Positions 8,908-17,090 of a stretch of 64,000 nucleotides of DNA are shown piece by piece (the first letter of the stretch is position 1; each line of letters opens with the position of its first letter). Source of the DNA: Nanobdellota archaeon (GTDB lineage Archaea > Nanobdellota > Nanobdellia > Pacearchaeales > GW2011-AR1). The notes under the pieces are model-generated. The model was given only the letters and a program-made list of their open reading frames with translations, was not told the origin of the DNA and searched no databases. The stretch spans positions 89,945 through 153,944 of the forward strand of contig JANLHM010000009.1 of NCBI GenBank assembly GCA_024654565.1, in the 5' to 3' direction. Made by a program: the position numbers and the translations under genes.

Positions 8908-9516
8908 ATGAAAACTGAAAAAAGAGATAATCATAAAAAGAAAAATAAATTGAAAAATGTAAACATCGATTTTTTAGAAAAAACTCTTGACAAGTGTTTA
9001 GCGTGGTTTTATTCATACCCTAACTCCAAAATTGGCTTAAATGACTTATCAAAATTAATTGGTTCTTCAAAAACTACAACAAAAGAGGTAGTTGAATCAT
9101 TAATTAAAACAGAATTCCTTAAAAGAGATATCATTGGGAAAGCCTGGCTTATTTACTCAAACCCAAGGCACATTTATTTTACAACAAAAAAAATACCCTA
9201 TAATTTAAATTTAATTTATGAATCGGAAATAATAAACGCTATTTATAAAATTGTTCCATCACCTAGGGCAATTATTCTCTTTGGAAGTTATAGATGGGGA
9301 AGCGATAATGAAGAAAGTGATATAGACATAGCTGTCGAAGTAATTGATAACAAAGACTTGGAAATAAATCTCCTTGGAACAATAGAAAAATTTGGATATA
9401 GAAAAAATGTACCTGTTAATTTGCATATATTCTCAAGAAATAAAATAGATCTAAATCTATATTCAAACATTGTAAATGGAATTGTTTTAGACGGAATTTT
9501 GGAGGTAAAAATATGA
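8908..9516 (+). CDS. HTH-nucleotidyltransferase (MNT) antitoxin-like protein
   Basis: 202 residues: an N-terminal winged-helix part (about 20-95) and a C-terminal minimal nucleotidyltransferase with IILFGSYRWGSDNEESDIDI, the GSxxxG...DxD active site of the MNT family. It overlaps the HEPN-like gene that follows by ATGA. In MNT/HEPN pairs the MNT enzyme neutralises the HEPN toxin by AMPylating it. A TATA box (GTTTATAAAG, about 8877-8886) lies about 25 nt before the ATG, pointing to a leaderless transcript. Confidence 0.85.
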   Translation: MKTEKRDNHKKKNKLKNVNIDFLEKTLDKCLAWFYSYPNSKIGLNDLSKLIGSSKTTTKEVVESLIKTEFLKRDIIGKAWLIYSNPRHIYFTTKKIPYNLNLIYESEIINAIYKIVPSPRAIILFGSYRWGSDNEESDIDIAVEVIDNKDLEINLLGTIEKFGYRKNVPVNLHIFSRNKIDLNLYSNIVNGIVLDGILEVKI

Positions 9517-9908
9517 GGTTTAAACACTCCGACAAAAAAAATGCCTTAAGTATAGTTGAAGCCTCTGAAAAAGAGATGAAGTTTACATTAGAATTGCCTG
9601 TAACAGAAGAATCTTCATTTAATGTTATAAGAAATATATATGAATGCTTCAGAATGTTAGGAGACGCTATTTTAGTTTCTAAAGGCATATCCTCTCAAGA
9701 CCACATAGAACAAATAAGAGAGTTGGAAAAAGTGAATGTAAAAACAGAAAGACCATTGCAACTAATTAATTCTTTAAGGAAACTAAGACATAGTATCAAC
9801 TATTATGGATATGTCCCAAAAAAAATTGAAGCAGAAGATGCTGTGTCCATTGCAAAAACATGTTTTTACCCACTTTTAAAAGAAATTAAAAGAGAATTTA
9901 CAAAATAA
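9513..9908 (+). CDS. HEPN-like protein, partner of the MNT enzyme
   Basis: A 131-residue helical protein starting inside the last codons of the MNT gene. It contains RKLRHSINYYGYVP, a basic-His-Tyr helix resembling the R...H/Y active motif of HEPN RNases, and a helix-rich layout. With the upstream nucleotidyltransferase it forms a likely type VII toxin-antitoxin pair. The match is by pattern and context; the exact HEPN subfamily is not clear. Confidence 0.65.
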   Translation: MRFKHSDKKNALSIVEASEKEMKFTLELPVTEESSFNVIRNIYECFRMLGDAILVSKGISSQDHIEQIRELEKVNVKTERPLQLINSLRKLRHSINYYGYVPKKIEAEDAVSIAKTCFYPLLKEIKREFTK

Positions 9909-9938
9909 TTAATCTTTCTTTTTTATCAAAAATTAAAA

Positions 9939-10166
9939 TTATTTTTTTTGAATTTGTTTCATAAGCCAAATTATCAAAAGAACAAGGGCTATTAAAATAA
10001 GAACTCCGTAAATCCAACCAAAGAACATCATACCGTAACCATTATAATTTCCGCCCATCATCCCCCCATAACCCATAAATCCAAAACTACTGAGTAAAAA
10101 AACCAAAACTGCAGCTACAATTATTACAACAAATATTTCACTTTTAGCTTCTTTTCGTTTCTTCAT
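9939..10166 (-). CDS. Small Met/Gly-rich membrane protein
   Basis: 75 residues with two membrane helices (about 11-30 and 47-69) joined by a Met-Gly-Tyr-rich turn, FMGYGGMMGGNYNGYGMM, and a basic C terminus. The Met-rich turn could bind Cu(I). It is the last gene of the copper/thiol island, 25 nt downstream of the Cu ATPase. No family name can be given with confidence. Confidence 0.65.
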   Translation of the reverse strand: MKKRKEAKSEIFVVIIVAAVLVFLLSSFGFMGYGGMMGGNYNGYGMMFFGWIYGVLILIALVLLIIWLMKQIQKK

Positions 10167-10190
10167 TATTTTATAACATTACATCCCTAT

Positions 10191-12200
10191 TTAAATTTTC
10201 TTTCTTCTGAGTAAGTTAGCATTCCCGACAACAGTTATTGAAGAAGCTGCCATTGCAATTTCAGCTATAACTGGATGTAAAACTCCTGCCACAGCAAGAG
10301 GGATTGCAATAGTGTTGTATGCAAAAGCCCAGAATAAATTTTGCTTTATTTTTGAAAATGTTGCTTTGGAGAGTTCAATTGCTTGAACAACTCCTGTTAA
10401 AGAACCTTTAGTCAAAACGATGTCCCCAGATTCTATTGCAATGTCTGTTCCAGTACCCATAGCAATTCCAACATTAGCCTGTTTTAATGCTGGGGCATCA
10501 TTAATTCCATCTCCGACAAAAGCAACAAAAGTCCCCCCATTTTTATCTTGAATTCTTTTAATTTCAAGAGATTTTCCCTCAGGAAGAACATTTGCTATAA
10601 CTTTTTTTATTCCTACTTCCTTTGCAATAGCTTCTGCTGTTCTTTCATTGTCTCCAGTAATCATAACCGTATAATATCCCCTCTTATGTAATTCCTTTAA
10701 AGCCTTAAAAGAATCTTCTTTAACTGAATCAGCCACAGCAATAAGGCCCAAAACTTTTTTATCTTTTTCAAGGGCAAGAGCCATAACAGTTTTCCCTTCT
10801 TTTTCAAGGTCTTCAATTTTTTTAGAAAAATCTTTTAAGTTAATCTTATTTTCATCCATTAGCCTTTTGTTTCCAATTAAATATTTTTTATTGAGAACAG
10901 TCCCTTCAATTCCCCTTCCCCTTAAGTTTTTAAAATTCTTAACTACCTTGTAATTTTTTAAATTTGCATAGTTAACAATTGCTTTAGATAAGGGGTGTTC
11001 AGACAACTTTTCCAAGCTCCCTGCAACTTCTAAAAATTCTTTTTCTTTAACTCCTTTTCCCATTTCAACATTAGTTACTTCTGGCTTTCCTTTTGTAATT
11101 GTTCCAGTTTTGTCAAATACGATCACTTTGACATTTTTCATTGTCTGAATTGCTTCACCTTTCCTTATCAAAATGCCCCTCTTAGCACCCATTCCCGAAC
11201 CAACAGTCAAAGCAATTGGAGTAGCTAGACCAAGGGCACAAGGACATGAAATCACAAGAACCGCAATACTTGCCCCAAATGCAGAACTAAAATTTCCAAA
11301 AATGCTCCATCCAATAAAAGTCAAGATTGACAAGGCTAAAACTGAAGGAACAAAAATATTTGTAATCTTATCCGCCATTTTTTGAATCGGAATTTTACTT
11401 CCTTGAGCTTCTTCAACAAGGTCAATAATATGAGCTAAAAAAGTGTCTTTTCCTACTTTTGTTGCTTTGACATATAAAATTCCATCCTGATTTATTGTTG
11501 CTCCAATAACATTACTTCCCTTGAGTTTGTCAATTGGTAAACTTTCCCCCGTAACCATTGATTCATCAACTGAACTCTCTCCCTTTGTCACAATTCCATC
11601 TGTAGGAATTTTTTCCCCAGGTTTAATAATCATAATATCCCCAACCTTTACTTCTGAAATTGGAATTTCAATTTCAGTTTTCCCCCTTAAAATTCTTGCA
11701 TTTTTTGCACCCATTTCTAAGAGTTTTCTTATTTCCTGACCTGCACGCCCCCTTGCTTTTGCTTCAATATATTTACCCGTAACGAAAATTGCCATTATCA
11801 TTGCGGCAACTCCTGAATAATCTTGAACCGGTAAAAAGAACTGCAAAAATCCTGTGAGATAAGCGACAACAGTTCCTAATGCAATCAATGAATCCATATT
11901 AAAGTAAAAACTAATAAATCCCCTAAATCCCGATTTAAGTGTCGAAAGACCAACAATAAAAATTACAGGAAATGCAAATGTAAGGGAAATTAAAAGCATA
12001 ACCTCACTTGAAAAAACCATCATCCCAAAAATCAAAGGCAAAATATACATAATAAGAATTATTGGAATAGTGAGAATCCATCCCCATATTAATTTCTTTT
12101 TCCACATTTCTATTTCTTTTTCCTCAGGAGTTTCACCATGGTTGTGCAAATATTCTTTATCTTTTTTCGAATGATTCATATCTCTCATATTTTTTTCCAT
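10191..12200 (-). CDS. copA: Copper-translocating P1B-type ATPase
   Basis: About 669 residues. The P1B marks are all present: TGES actuator motif, the metal-binding [10 protein letters not shown] in the sixth helix, [13 protein letters not shown] phosphorylation site, HP motif (SEHPLSKA), and [10 protein letters not shown]. It pumps Cu(I) out of the cytoplasm. There is no fused HMA domain; instead a short His/Met segment ([16 protein letters not shown]) opens the protein, and the HMA domain is encoded just upstream as a separate gene. I take ATG 12200, directly after the HMA stop; the frame is open back to ATG 12230, which would overlap the HMA gene by 29 nt. Confidence 0.94.
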   Translation of the reverse strand: MEKNMRDMNHSKKDKEYLHNHGETPEEKEIEMWKKKLIWGWILTIPIILIMYILPLIFGMMVFSSEVMLLISLTFAFPVIFIVGLSTLKSGFRGFISFYFNMDSLIALGTVVAYLTGFLQFFLPVQDYSGVAAMIMAIFVTGKYIEAKARGRAGQEIRKLLEMGAKNARILRGKTEIEIPISEVKVGDIMIIKPGEKIPTDGIVTKGESSVDESMVTGESLPIDKLKGSNVIGATINQDGILYVKATKVGKDTFLAHIIDLVEEAQGSKIPIQKMADKITNIFVPSVLALSILTFIGWSIFGNFSSAFGASIAVLVISCPCALGLATPIALTVGSGMGAKRGILIRKGEAIQTMKNVKVIVFDKTGTITKGKPEVTNVEMGKGVKEKEFLEVAGSLEKLSEHPLSKAIVNYANLKNYKVVKNFKNLRGRGIEGTVLNKKYLIGNKRLMDENKINLKDFSKKIEDLEKEGKTVMALALEKDKKVLGLIAVADSVKEDSFKALKELHKRGYYTVMITGDNERTAEAIAKEVGIKKVIANVLPEGKSLEIKRIQDKNGGTFVAFVGDGINDAPALKQANVGIAMGTGTDIAIESGDIVLTKGSLTGVVQAIELSKATFSKIKQNLFWAFAYNTIAIPLAVAGVLHPVIAEIAMAASSITVVGNANLLRRKKI

Positions 12201-12201
12201 T

Positions 12202-12417
12202 TTAACAATTTTCAATTTCTTTTGCTTCATATCCAGCTTTTTTTACAGCATGCTTCAACTCTTCATCTTTAACTGTGTCTTCGCACTCAATAATTGCCTT
12301 CCTTGTCATCATACTTACATTTGCAGAATTTATCCCTGAAACTTTTTTCAAGCTTCTCTCGATGTTTGCTGCACACGAAGCACAATGCATCCCTTCAATT
12401 GTAATTTTCTTTTTCAT
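12202..12417 (-). CDS. copZ: HMA-domain copper chaperone (CopZ-like)
   Basis: A 71-residue heavy-metal-associated domain with the Cu(I) site GMHCASC near residue 10 and the usual beta-alpha-beta-beta-alpha-beta pattern. ATG 12417 follows a G-run upstream; ATG 12432 is an alternative adding MGGYK. The domain is what normally forms the N terminus of CopA, and the ATPase follows in the +1 frame, so it is either a free chaperone or the split-off metal-binding domain of the pump. Confidence 0.88.
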   Translation of the reverse strand: MKKKITIEGMHCASCAANIERSLKKVSGINSANVSMMTRKAIIECEDTVKDEELKHAVKKAGYEAKEIENC

Positions 12418-12418
12418 T

Positions 12419-12568
12419 TTATAACCCCCCATTATTTTTAATTGTGTAACAAGTTACAATTTCACTTTTACAGTGTTTATCTTTTTTACATAGATTCTCA
12501 CAATTAATGGCATTTATATATGAACCTTTCAAATCAAAACAACATTTACTACATTTTTCTTTATTCAT
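12419..12568 (-). CDS. Cys-rich mini-protein (metallothionein-like)
   Basis: A 49-residue protein beginning MNKEKCSKCCFDLKG, with seven cysteines (C6, C9, C10, and four spread over 23-40). The frame is open further upstream, but the added residues are the shadow of the cupredoxin gene; ATG 12568 is the sensible start. It ends one base before the HMA start. Size, Cys density and the copper genes around it suggest metal binding or delivery; no family recognised. Confidence 0.55.
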   Translation of the reverse strand: MNKEKCSKCCFDLKGSYINAINCENLCKKDKHCKSEIVTCYTIKNNGGL

Positions 12569-12578
12569 TTTATTTTTA

Positions 12579-12953
12579 TTACTCCACAACCAGTGTTCCG
12601 GTTCCCATGCCCATTGAACAAGAAAACACAAAACTTCCTTTTTTAGTTGGAGTGAATTCTACATAATCTTCAGGAGTTCTAAGATTTTTTGAAATTCCAA
12701 AATCTCTTATCGTAAAACTTCTGTAACACCCTCCGACACTTTTATCAAGGTATATTCTGACAGGTTCATTTACTTTTACAGTTATGGTATTAGGGTAATA
12801 ATTGTAATTCTTGTAACTTAAAGTAATTTTTTGAATATCCCCTGAACCCCCTTCGTTAACTGCTCCTCCAGAAATAGTGGGGGTTTTAATTAAGAAAGCT
12901 CCGACTGCAACAACCAAAAGAATAATCATAACAACAGTAAACCAATTTTTCAC
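12579..12953 (-). CDS. Membrane-anchored cupredoxin
   Basis: About 124 residues: one N-terminal membrane helix, then a beta-sandwich with a GGCYRSFTI strand and the C-terminal copper loop FSCSMGMGTGTLVVE (Cys, Met, Met ligand candidates). It faces outside the cell and probably carries copper or electrons. I choose GTG 12953, which overlaps the TGA of the upstream gene (GTGA) and has GGAG about 12 nt ahead; the longer frame starting at 13037 would overlap that gene by 88 nt and adds no sensible sequence. Confidence 0.8.
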   Translation of the reverse strand: MKNWFTVVMIILLVVAVGAFLIKTPTISGGAVNEGGSGDIQKITLSYKNYNYYPNTITVKVNEPVRIYLDKSVGGCYRSFTIRDFGISKNLRTPEDYVEFTPTKKGSFVFSCSMGMGTGTLVVE

Positions 12954-13636
12954 GAGAATAATGTGCTCCTTGGTCCATAAACTATGAACCATATTGTTAA
13001 AGTCGTCAAAATTAAACTTAGAGAAATTATCCCCCAATAGTCTTCTTTTCTTCCCCTAGGAAATTCTCTCATTTCATTATATACCATATAGTTTAAAGCG
13101 AAGATTATCACGGATGAAACAACAAAGACTAACACTCCTGCAACTCTAAGGTTATCATTAATCATCATAACTGCTGTCATCGCACCCATTATTCCCCCCA
13201 TAAAACCCGCCATAAGTCCTTCCATAACTCCCATTATCCCGCAACACCTACCGTTCCATACTCCAATAAAAATCCCAATACTCATTCCAACAACACTCCC
13301 CCAAAACATCCCATTAGTTGAACCAATAAAAAATCCTGGTAGAAATCCCGCAATCATACCGGATGTCATCCCTATCATCATCCCCGACATGCAAGCAAAT
13401 CTTTGATAAGCTCTTATCTGCCTTATCGAAGGTAAAACAATTGCATAACTTAAAATTGAAAAGAAAATAAAAAATCCATATTTTGGAATAAAGTTTTCAA
13501 TATTTTTTAAACTAAAAGAATACAAAATTGCAAATAACCCGAAAGAAACAAGAAGCGAGTAAAATATTGATTTTATTAGCTCTCCTTCAACTCTCTCCTT
13601 CCCATTCAATTCTTTTGTAAACTCTTTAACAGACAT
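12950..13636 (-). CDS. Polytopic Gly/Met-rich membrane protein
   Basis: 228 residues with about seven hydrophobic helices. Two stretches are strikingly rich in Met and Gly (MSGMMIGMTSGMIAGF and MEGLMAGFMGGIMGAMTAVM), with a CC pair between them. Such Met-lined helices suggest a copper or other soft-metal path through the membrane, but I do not recognise the family. It is the first gene behind the operator at 13668-13687. Confidence 0.7.
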   Translation of the reverse strand: MSVKEFTKELNGKERVEGELIKSIFYSLLVSFGLFAILYSFSLKNIENFIPKYGFFIFFSILSYAIVLPSIRQIRAYQRFACMSGMMIGMTSGMIAGFLPGFFIGSTNGMFWGSVVGMSIGIFIGVWNGRCCGIMGVMEGLMAGFMGGIMGAMTAVMMINDNLRVAGVLVFVVSSVIIFALNYMVYNEMREFPRGRKEDYWGIISLSLILTTLTIWFIVYGPRSTLFS

Positions 13637-13667
13637 TTTATTTTAATTCAACTTTCATTTATAATAC

Positions 13668-13687
13668 CTTTGGTGAAACTAATTTCG
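13668..13687 (-). promoter_or_regulatory. Operator site 2 of the copper/thiol island, with TATA box
   Basis: The sequence read on the + strand, CCTTTGGTGAAACTAATTTC, shares 14 bases (CTTTGGTGAAACTA) with the site at 17785-17803 and keeps the GAAA-N4-TTTC palindrome. On the minus strand it lies immediately upstream of a TATA box (TATTATAAATG, 13655-13665) and about 30 nt before the ATG at 13636, the same arrangement as site 1. Position directly beside the BRE/TATA suggests activator or repressor control. Confidence 0.6.
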
Positions 13688-13752
13688 GATATGAAAATTT
13701 ATTCATATTTAAAACTTATTGTTTAAAAAATAAAATAAAAAATAATAAAATT

Positions 13753-14004
13753 TTATTTAACAATTTTATTATAAATCAATGCAATTGCGTAACCAAATAC
13801 AAATCCCCATATTGCCGCTTCAATCATACCCATGATTATCCCGAGAGGACTTATCGCAAAATACATATGCCATTCACTCATCATGTTCACCATCCCCCCA
13901 TAAGTTCCCGCATAACCAAAAAGCCCAAATAAAAGCATTGCTACTGCAGAAACAATTGCGAGAGAATATCCAAATGCAAGTTTGTTTAATTCTTGTGTTC
14001 TCAT
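13753..14004 (-). CDS. Two-helix membrane protein, DUF5676-like
   Basis: 83 residues, LNKLAFGYSLAIVSAVAMLLFG then a second helix IWGFVFGYAIALIYNK, resembling small DUF5676-type membrane proteins (LN..K.A...G...G at the start and W.F..G...A..YN at the end). A perfect Shine-Dalgarno, GGAGGTGA, stands 5 nt before ATG 14004. Function unknown; the loop has Met and His residues in keeping with the island. Confidence 0.72.
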   Translation of the reverse strand: MRTQELNKLAFGYSLAIVSAVAMLLFGLFGYAGTYGGMVNMMSEWHMYFAISPLGIIMGMIEAAIWGFVFGYAIALIYNKIVK

Positions 14005-14057
14005 TTTTCACCTCCTTTTTATTATAACGAAATCCCAAAATAAAAATGTTCCTATTT

Positions 14058-14267
14058 TTAACCCAAACATTCCCCGTATATTCCAGGATGATGACTCATG
14101 TGTTCATACCAATCCTGTTCAGTATACCCTGCGGGAACTGCACACTTTTCAGTTCTCGTTTTCCCTGAATCCCTGACTGCATCAATTATGCCCGGAAAAA
14201 AAGTAAAAACAAAAAGCAATAAGACTAAAATTCCAACAACAATATACAAAACAATTTTTTTATCCAC
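14058..14267 (-). CDS. Single-pass membrane protein with Cys/His tail
   Basis: 69 residues: one N-terminal membrane helix (about 5-27) and a short outside tail containing KCAVPAGYTEQDWYEHMSHHPGIYGECLG, with two Cys and three His plus Met, a plausible soft-metal site. The start overlaps the end of the upstream gene by 8 nt. No family recognised. Confidence 0.65.
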   Translation of the reverse strand: MDKKIVLYIVVGILVLLLFVFTFFPGIIDAVRDSGKTRTEKCAVPAGYTEQDWYEHMSHHPGIYGECLG

Positions 14268-14721
14268 TTTTAATTTCCTCCATTTTATTTTTATGTCTAA
14301 CCATTAAAGTAATTCCCACCACATTAGAGATAATTCCAAAACTAAGAAATGCGGGTTGATATTTCATAAGAAAAAGTACTAAACCTGAAGCGCCTACAAG
14401 GGGGATTACATTAAGTAAAAAGTGAGTACAACACGCAATCATGCTCCCTCCAGAAATTCCTCCCGTTGTTGCAACTGTTCCCGTTAATTGTGCATGCTGT
14501 TTTATTGAAACAAATAATCCTATTTGAATTCCAAAACCAATCACAAGCGGAAAAATTAAGTACCATAAACTCCTTAAATTCAATAATGCAAAATCAATTC
14601 CCTGAAAAAGAGTTATAACTCCCACATAAAATCCAATTAAGATCAAACTTGAGAAAGCACCCCATAAGATGGACTTATCCTCCCCAGAAATCTTTCCGTT
14701 TTTATCCCCACAACAATCCAT
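14260..14721 (-). CDS. Four-helix membrane protein with CC motifs
   Basis: 153 residues beginning MDCCGDKNGK, with four to five membrane helices and a second Cys pair in GGSMIACCTHFLL. The paired Cys, His and Met in a helix suggest metal or thiol chemistry inside the membrane. I do not recognise the family. It sits tightly between two other island genes. Confidence 0.65.
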   Translation of the reverse strand: MDCCGDKNGKISGEDKSILWGAFSSLILIGFYVGVITLFQGIDFALLNLRSLWYLIFPLVIGFGIQIGLFVSIKQHAQLTGTVATTGGISGGSMIACCTHFLLNVIPLVGASGLVLFLMKYQPAFLSFGIISNVVGITLMVRHKNKMEEIKSG

Positions 14722-14727
14722 TTATAT

Positions 14728-15168
14728 TTACCAATTCCTGCAACATTCTATTAATTTATTTACAAAACTTTTTGACTTTTTGTTTGAAAAAATAAAGATT
14801 ACACTAAAGATAAACCATAATCCAATTAAAATAAAAAAAGAGATTTTTTCAAAACCAGACAAAATAAAATAGATTATTGAAATGAAAGTTAACAATAAAG
14901 GAAGTCTGAAAACTTTTACTTTTTCACTAGCATTAGATTCGAAAATGTAAAACAAACCAAGTGAAGTGTGACCCATTAGTATTCCAAGAAGAATTTTGTC
15001 ATCAAATAAACCATATAAATTCAAAGCTAAAAGAATAATCCATGTCAAAGTTACAGATGCACAGATCACACAAAATTTTTTCTTAAATTTTTCAGAAAAG
15101 AATTCTTTTATCCCAAGTAAAACAAAAAAGAGAAGAAGTATTCCTCCGAGAACAAAATAAAATTCCAT
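14728..15168 (-). CDS. Five-helix membrane protein with CxxC
   Basis: 146 residues, about five membrane helices. KKFCVICASV places a CxxC pair at the start of helix 2, and ECC stands near the C terminus. Membrane CxxC proteins of this size are often quinone-linked thiol oxidoreductases, but the VKOR or DsbB signature is not convincing. It stops one base before the rhodanese gene's region and shares its orientation. Confidence 0.6.
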   Translation of the reverse strand: MEFYFVLGGILLLFFVLLGIKEFFSEKFKKKFCVICASVTLTWIILLALNLYGLFDDKILLGILMGHTSLGLFYIFESNASEKVKVFRLPLLLTFISIIYFILSGFEKISFFILIGLWFIFSVIFIFSNKKSKSFVNKLIECCRNW

Positions 15169-16029
15169 TTAATTAATTACTTTCATGCCTGAATTTTCCC
15201 AAGCATTCATTCCCCCATCCAAATCATAAACTTTGTAACCCATCCCTTTCAATTTTTCCGCGACAATTCCTGACATTCTTCCACTTTTGCAATAAACTGC
15301 AATAGGTACTGAAAGGTCTTTTGGAAGCTGATCCATGTACTTTTCAATGTTTTCCCAATCTTCAACAACTAAATCGGTTCCTTCAAGTTCACCCACGTAC
15401 GGAGTGTGAGTATTCAATAAAAAAACATCTTCGTTTTGAAGGAGATACTGAAATTCTTCAGGAGAAAGATTTTCAATTGACCCAGTGGGGGTTGTTCCCC
15501 CTAATTCGGGTAAAGCAAACTGCAAAATAGTTCCAAAGAGAATTAAAAGAACTAAAGTCAATACAGTTCCTTGAAAAGGAATTGTTTTTCCTTTCCTTTT
15601 TTTAGTTAATGATTTACTCAAAATTGGGGAGGCAAAAACCAACAGACCCCCAAAAAGTCCGCTAAAAATTGAATAATTAACCGCATAAGTTTTCCCATAT
15701 TCCCCCATAAAGAAAAGATACAAGGGTCCAACTGCACTAAATATTGGAAGCAAAGGAAGAAGTGTCAGCAAAAAAACTCCAACAACAATTAAAGTTTTTT
15801 GGAATTTAAAATAATTTTTTTTAACAACTTTTGACATCCATAATCCCATTGACATTGAAAACCCTCCAACAAACAAAGCAACTACAACTTTACCGACTCC
15901 AAGCCATACTGCCCCAGTAGCTGCAGCACCAGCCCCGATTGTGCAAAGAGGGCAATGAGCACTGACTTCTCTTATTGAAAAGATTGCCAACCCCAAAAAA
16001 GTTAAAAATAAAAAATTTAATTTTTTCAT
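15169..16029 (-). CDS. Membrane protein fused to a C-terminal rhodanese domain
   Basis: 286 residues. An N-terminal signal/anchor ends near AHCPLCTIGAG, giving an external CxxC. Four further membrane helices follow to about residue 185, then a rhodanese-like domain (195-286) with active-site loop YCKSGRMS and the closing GGMNAWENSG. Rhodaneses carry a persulfide on the loop Cys. The two Cys centres on one chain suggest sulfur or electron transfer between them; which side the rhodanese faces depends on the helix count. Confidence 0.82.
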   Translation of the reverse strand: MKKLNFLFLTFLGLAIFSIREVSAHCPLCTIGAGAAATGAVWLGVGKVVVALFVGGFSMSMGLWMSKVVKKNYFKFQKTLIVVGVFLLTLLPLLPIFSAVGPLYLFFMGEYGKTYAVNYSIFSGLFGGLLVFASPILSKSLTKKRKGKTIPFQGTVLTLVLLILFGTILQFALPELGGTTPTGSIENLSPEEFQYLLQNEDVFLLNTHTPYVGELEGTDLVVEDWENIEKYMDQLPKDLSVPIAVYCKSGRMSGIVAEKLKGMGYKVYDLDGGMNAWENSGMKVIN

Positions 16030-16034
16030 TGCAA

Positions 16035-16505
16035 TTATATCCTCATAAACTCAAATAAGCTCCTATCATGATTTACTCCGTATATAACAAAATCTCCTTT
16101 TTTTGCACCAGGCATTCCTGGACTTCCATTTGGCATCCCAGGCATCCCAATTCCTGCAATGTCTGGATTTTCTGTAAGCATCTTTTCAATTGCTTCTAAA
16201 GGAACATGACCTTCAACAAAGTAATCTCCAACAATAGTTGTATGACAACTTTCTAAAAAACCAGGAATTTCATATTTATCCATTATTTTTTTATTGTCTG
16301 TGACAGCGACCATGTTTACATTTGAATTTCCCTTTCCTTTAAAATACTGGAAATAAACTTCACAACATCCACATGATGAAGATTTGTAAATAGACATTTT
16401 TTCATCAAAGTCTTCAAGACTTTTTCCAGATCCACTTCCTGCTAAGAAGACCACTACAAAAACTACCACAATTCCAAATAAAAAATACAAAGTTTTTCTT
16501 TTCAT
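16035..16505 (-). CDS. DUF411 (CopG-like) metal-resistance protein
   Basis: 156 residues with an N-terminal membrane anchor and the DUF411 pattern: SSCGCCEVY, ESCHTTIVGDYFVEGHVP, then IAGIGMPGMPNGSPGMPG. Members are found beside copper and silver resistance genes and bind metal outside the cytoplasm through the CxCC cluster and the Met-rich loop. It supports a copper role for the whole island. Confidence 0.88.
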   Translation of the reverse strand: MKRKTLYFLFGIVVVFVVVFLAGSGSGKSLEDFDEKMSIYKSSSCGCCEVYFQYFKGKGNSNVNMVAVTDNKKIMDKYEIPGFLESCHTTIVGDYFVEGHVPLEAIEKMLTENPDIAGIGMPGMPNGSPGMPGAKKGDFVIYGVNHDRSLFEFMRI

Positions 16506-16525
16506 TTTAAATTATTTTAGATTAA

Positions 16526-16681
16526 TTAACAACCTCCAACCATTCCTCCTGCTGAGGGAGCTACAGCACCAGCAGTACTAGTTGCTGCCTGAACTCCTGA
16601 AGCGCCAACTTGAAAAACCAAAACTAAAGCCACAATAAACAGAATTCCTATAACTCCCCAGAGTAATACATTTCGTTCCAT
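16526..16681 (-). CDS. Single-pass mini-protein ending in MVGGC (copy 1)
   Basis: 51 residues from ATG 16681: MERNVLLWGV..., one membrane helix, a small Ala/Gly/Ser-rich outside tail and the C terminus AGGMVGGC. A strong Shine-Dalgarno (AGGAGGT) about 10 nt before 16681 sets the start. The frame is open back to ATG 16780, which would add a Cys-rich segment beginning MDCCKTKNHDGCC; that longer form cannot be excluded. The first 30 residues closely match the next gene upstream, so the two are paralogues. Confidence 0.7.
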   Translation of the reverse strand: MERNVLLWGVIGILFIVALVLVFQVGASGVQAATSTAGAVAPSAGGMVGGC

Positions 16682-16769
16682 CTTTATTTTACCTCCTTTC
16701 AAGTTTTCTGAATTTCCATCTAAATCCTTGCAACATCCATCATGATTTTTCGTTTTACAACAATCCATT

Positions 16770-16997
16770 TTAACAGCCACCCACCATTTGGTTATTTACA
16801 GGTGAAGCTCCTCCTCTTACTCTTGAAGGAATTGTTCCATGCATTTCATAATTCATTATTTCATTTACACTCCACCCTGTTGTGTCTATTTCCCCTTCAA
16901 TTGTAGATGTACTTCCAAACCCTGCCTGAAAAACCAAAAATAATGCAACTATAAACAAACCCACCATCACAATCCAAATTGCAATATTTTTTTCCAT
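16770..16997 (-). CDS. Single-pass mini-protein ending in MVGGC (copy 2)
   Basis: 75 residues: MEKNIAIWIVMVGLFIVALF membrane helix, a 45-residue outside tail and the C terminus NNQMVGGC. A GGAGGA Shine-Dalgarno precedes ATG 16997, and a TATA-like stretch (TTATATAATAA on the minus strand) lies at about 17020-17035. It is paralogous to the downstream gene in the helix and shares only MVGGC with it in the tail. Confidence 0.72.
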   Translation of the reverse strand: MEKNIAIWIVMVGLFIVALFLVFQAGFGSTSTIEGEIDTTGWSVNEIMNYEMHGTIPSRVRGGASPVNNQMVGGC

Positions 16998-17090
16998 TTT
17001 AAAATTTCCTCCTTTTATTTTTATTTATTATATAAAAAAAAGGAAAGGGATGTAAAGACCCCAAAAAATTAAAATATAAACTGTTCATCT

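Noticed and set aside
12950-13037. An 88-nt overlap between the cupredoxin gene and its upstream neighbour
   Set aside because: A GTG at 12953 with GTGA coupling removes it and gives the normal cupredoxin start.
14728-15168. VKOR or DsbB assignment for the CxxC membrane protein
   Set aside because: Only one of the two expected Cys pairs is in a fitting place, so it was left unnamed.
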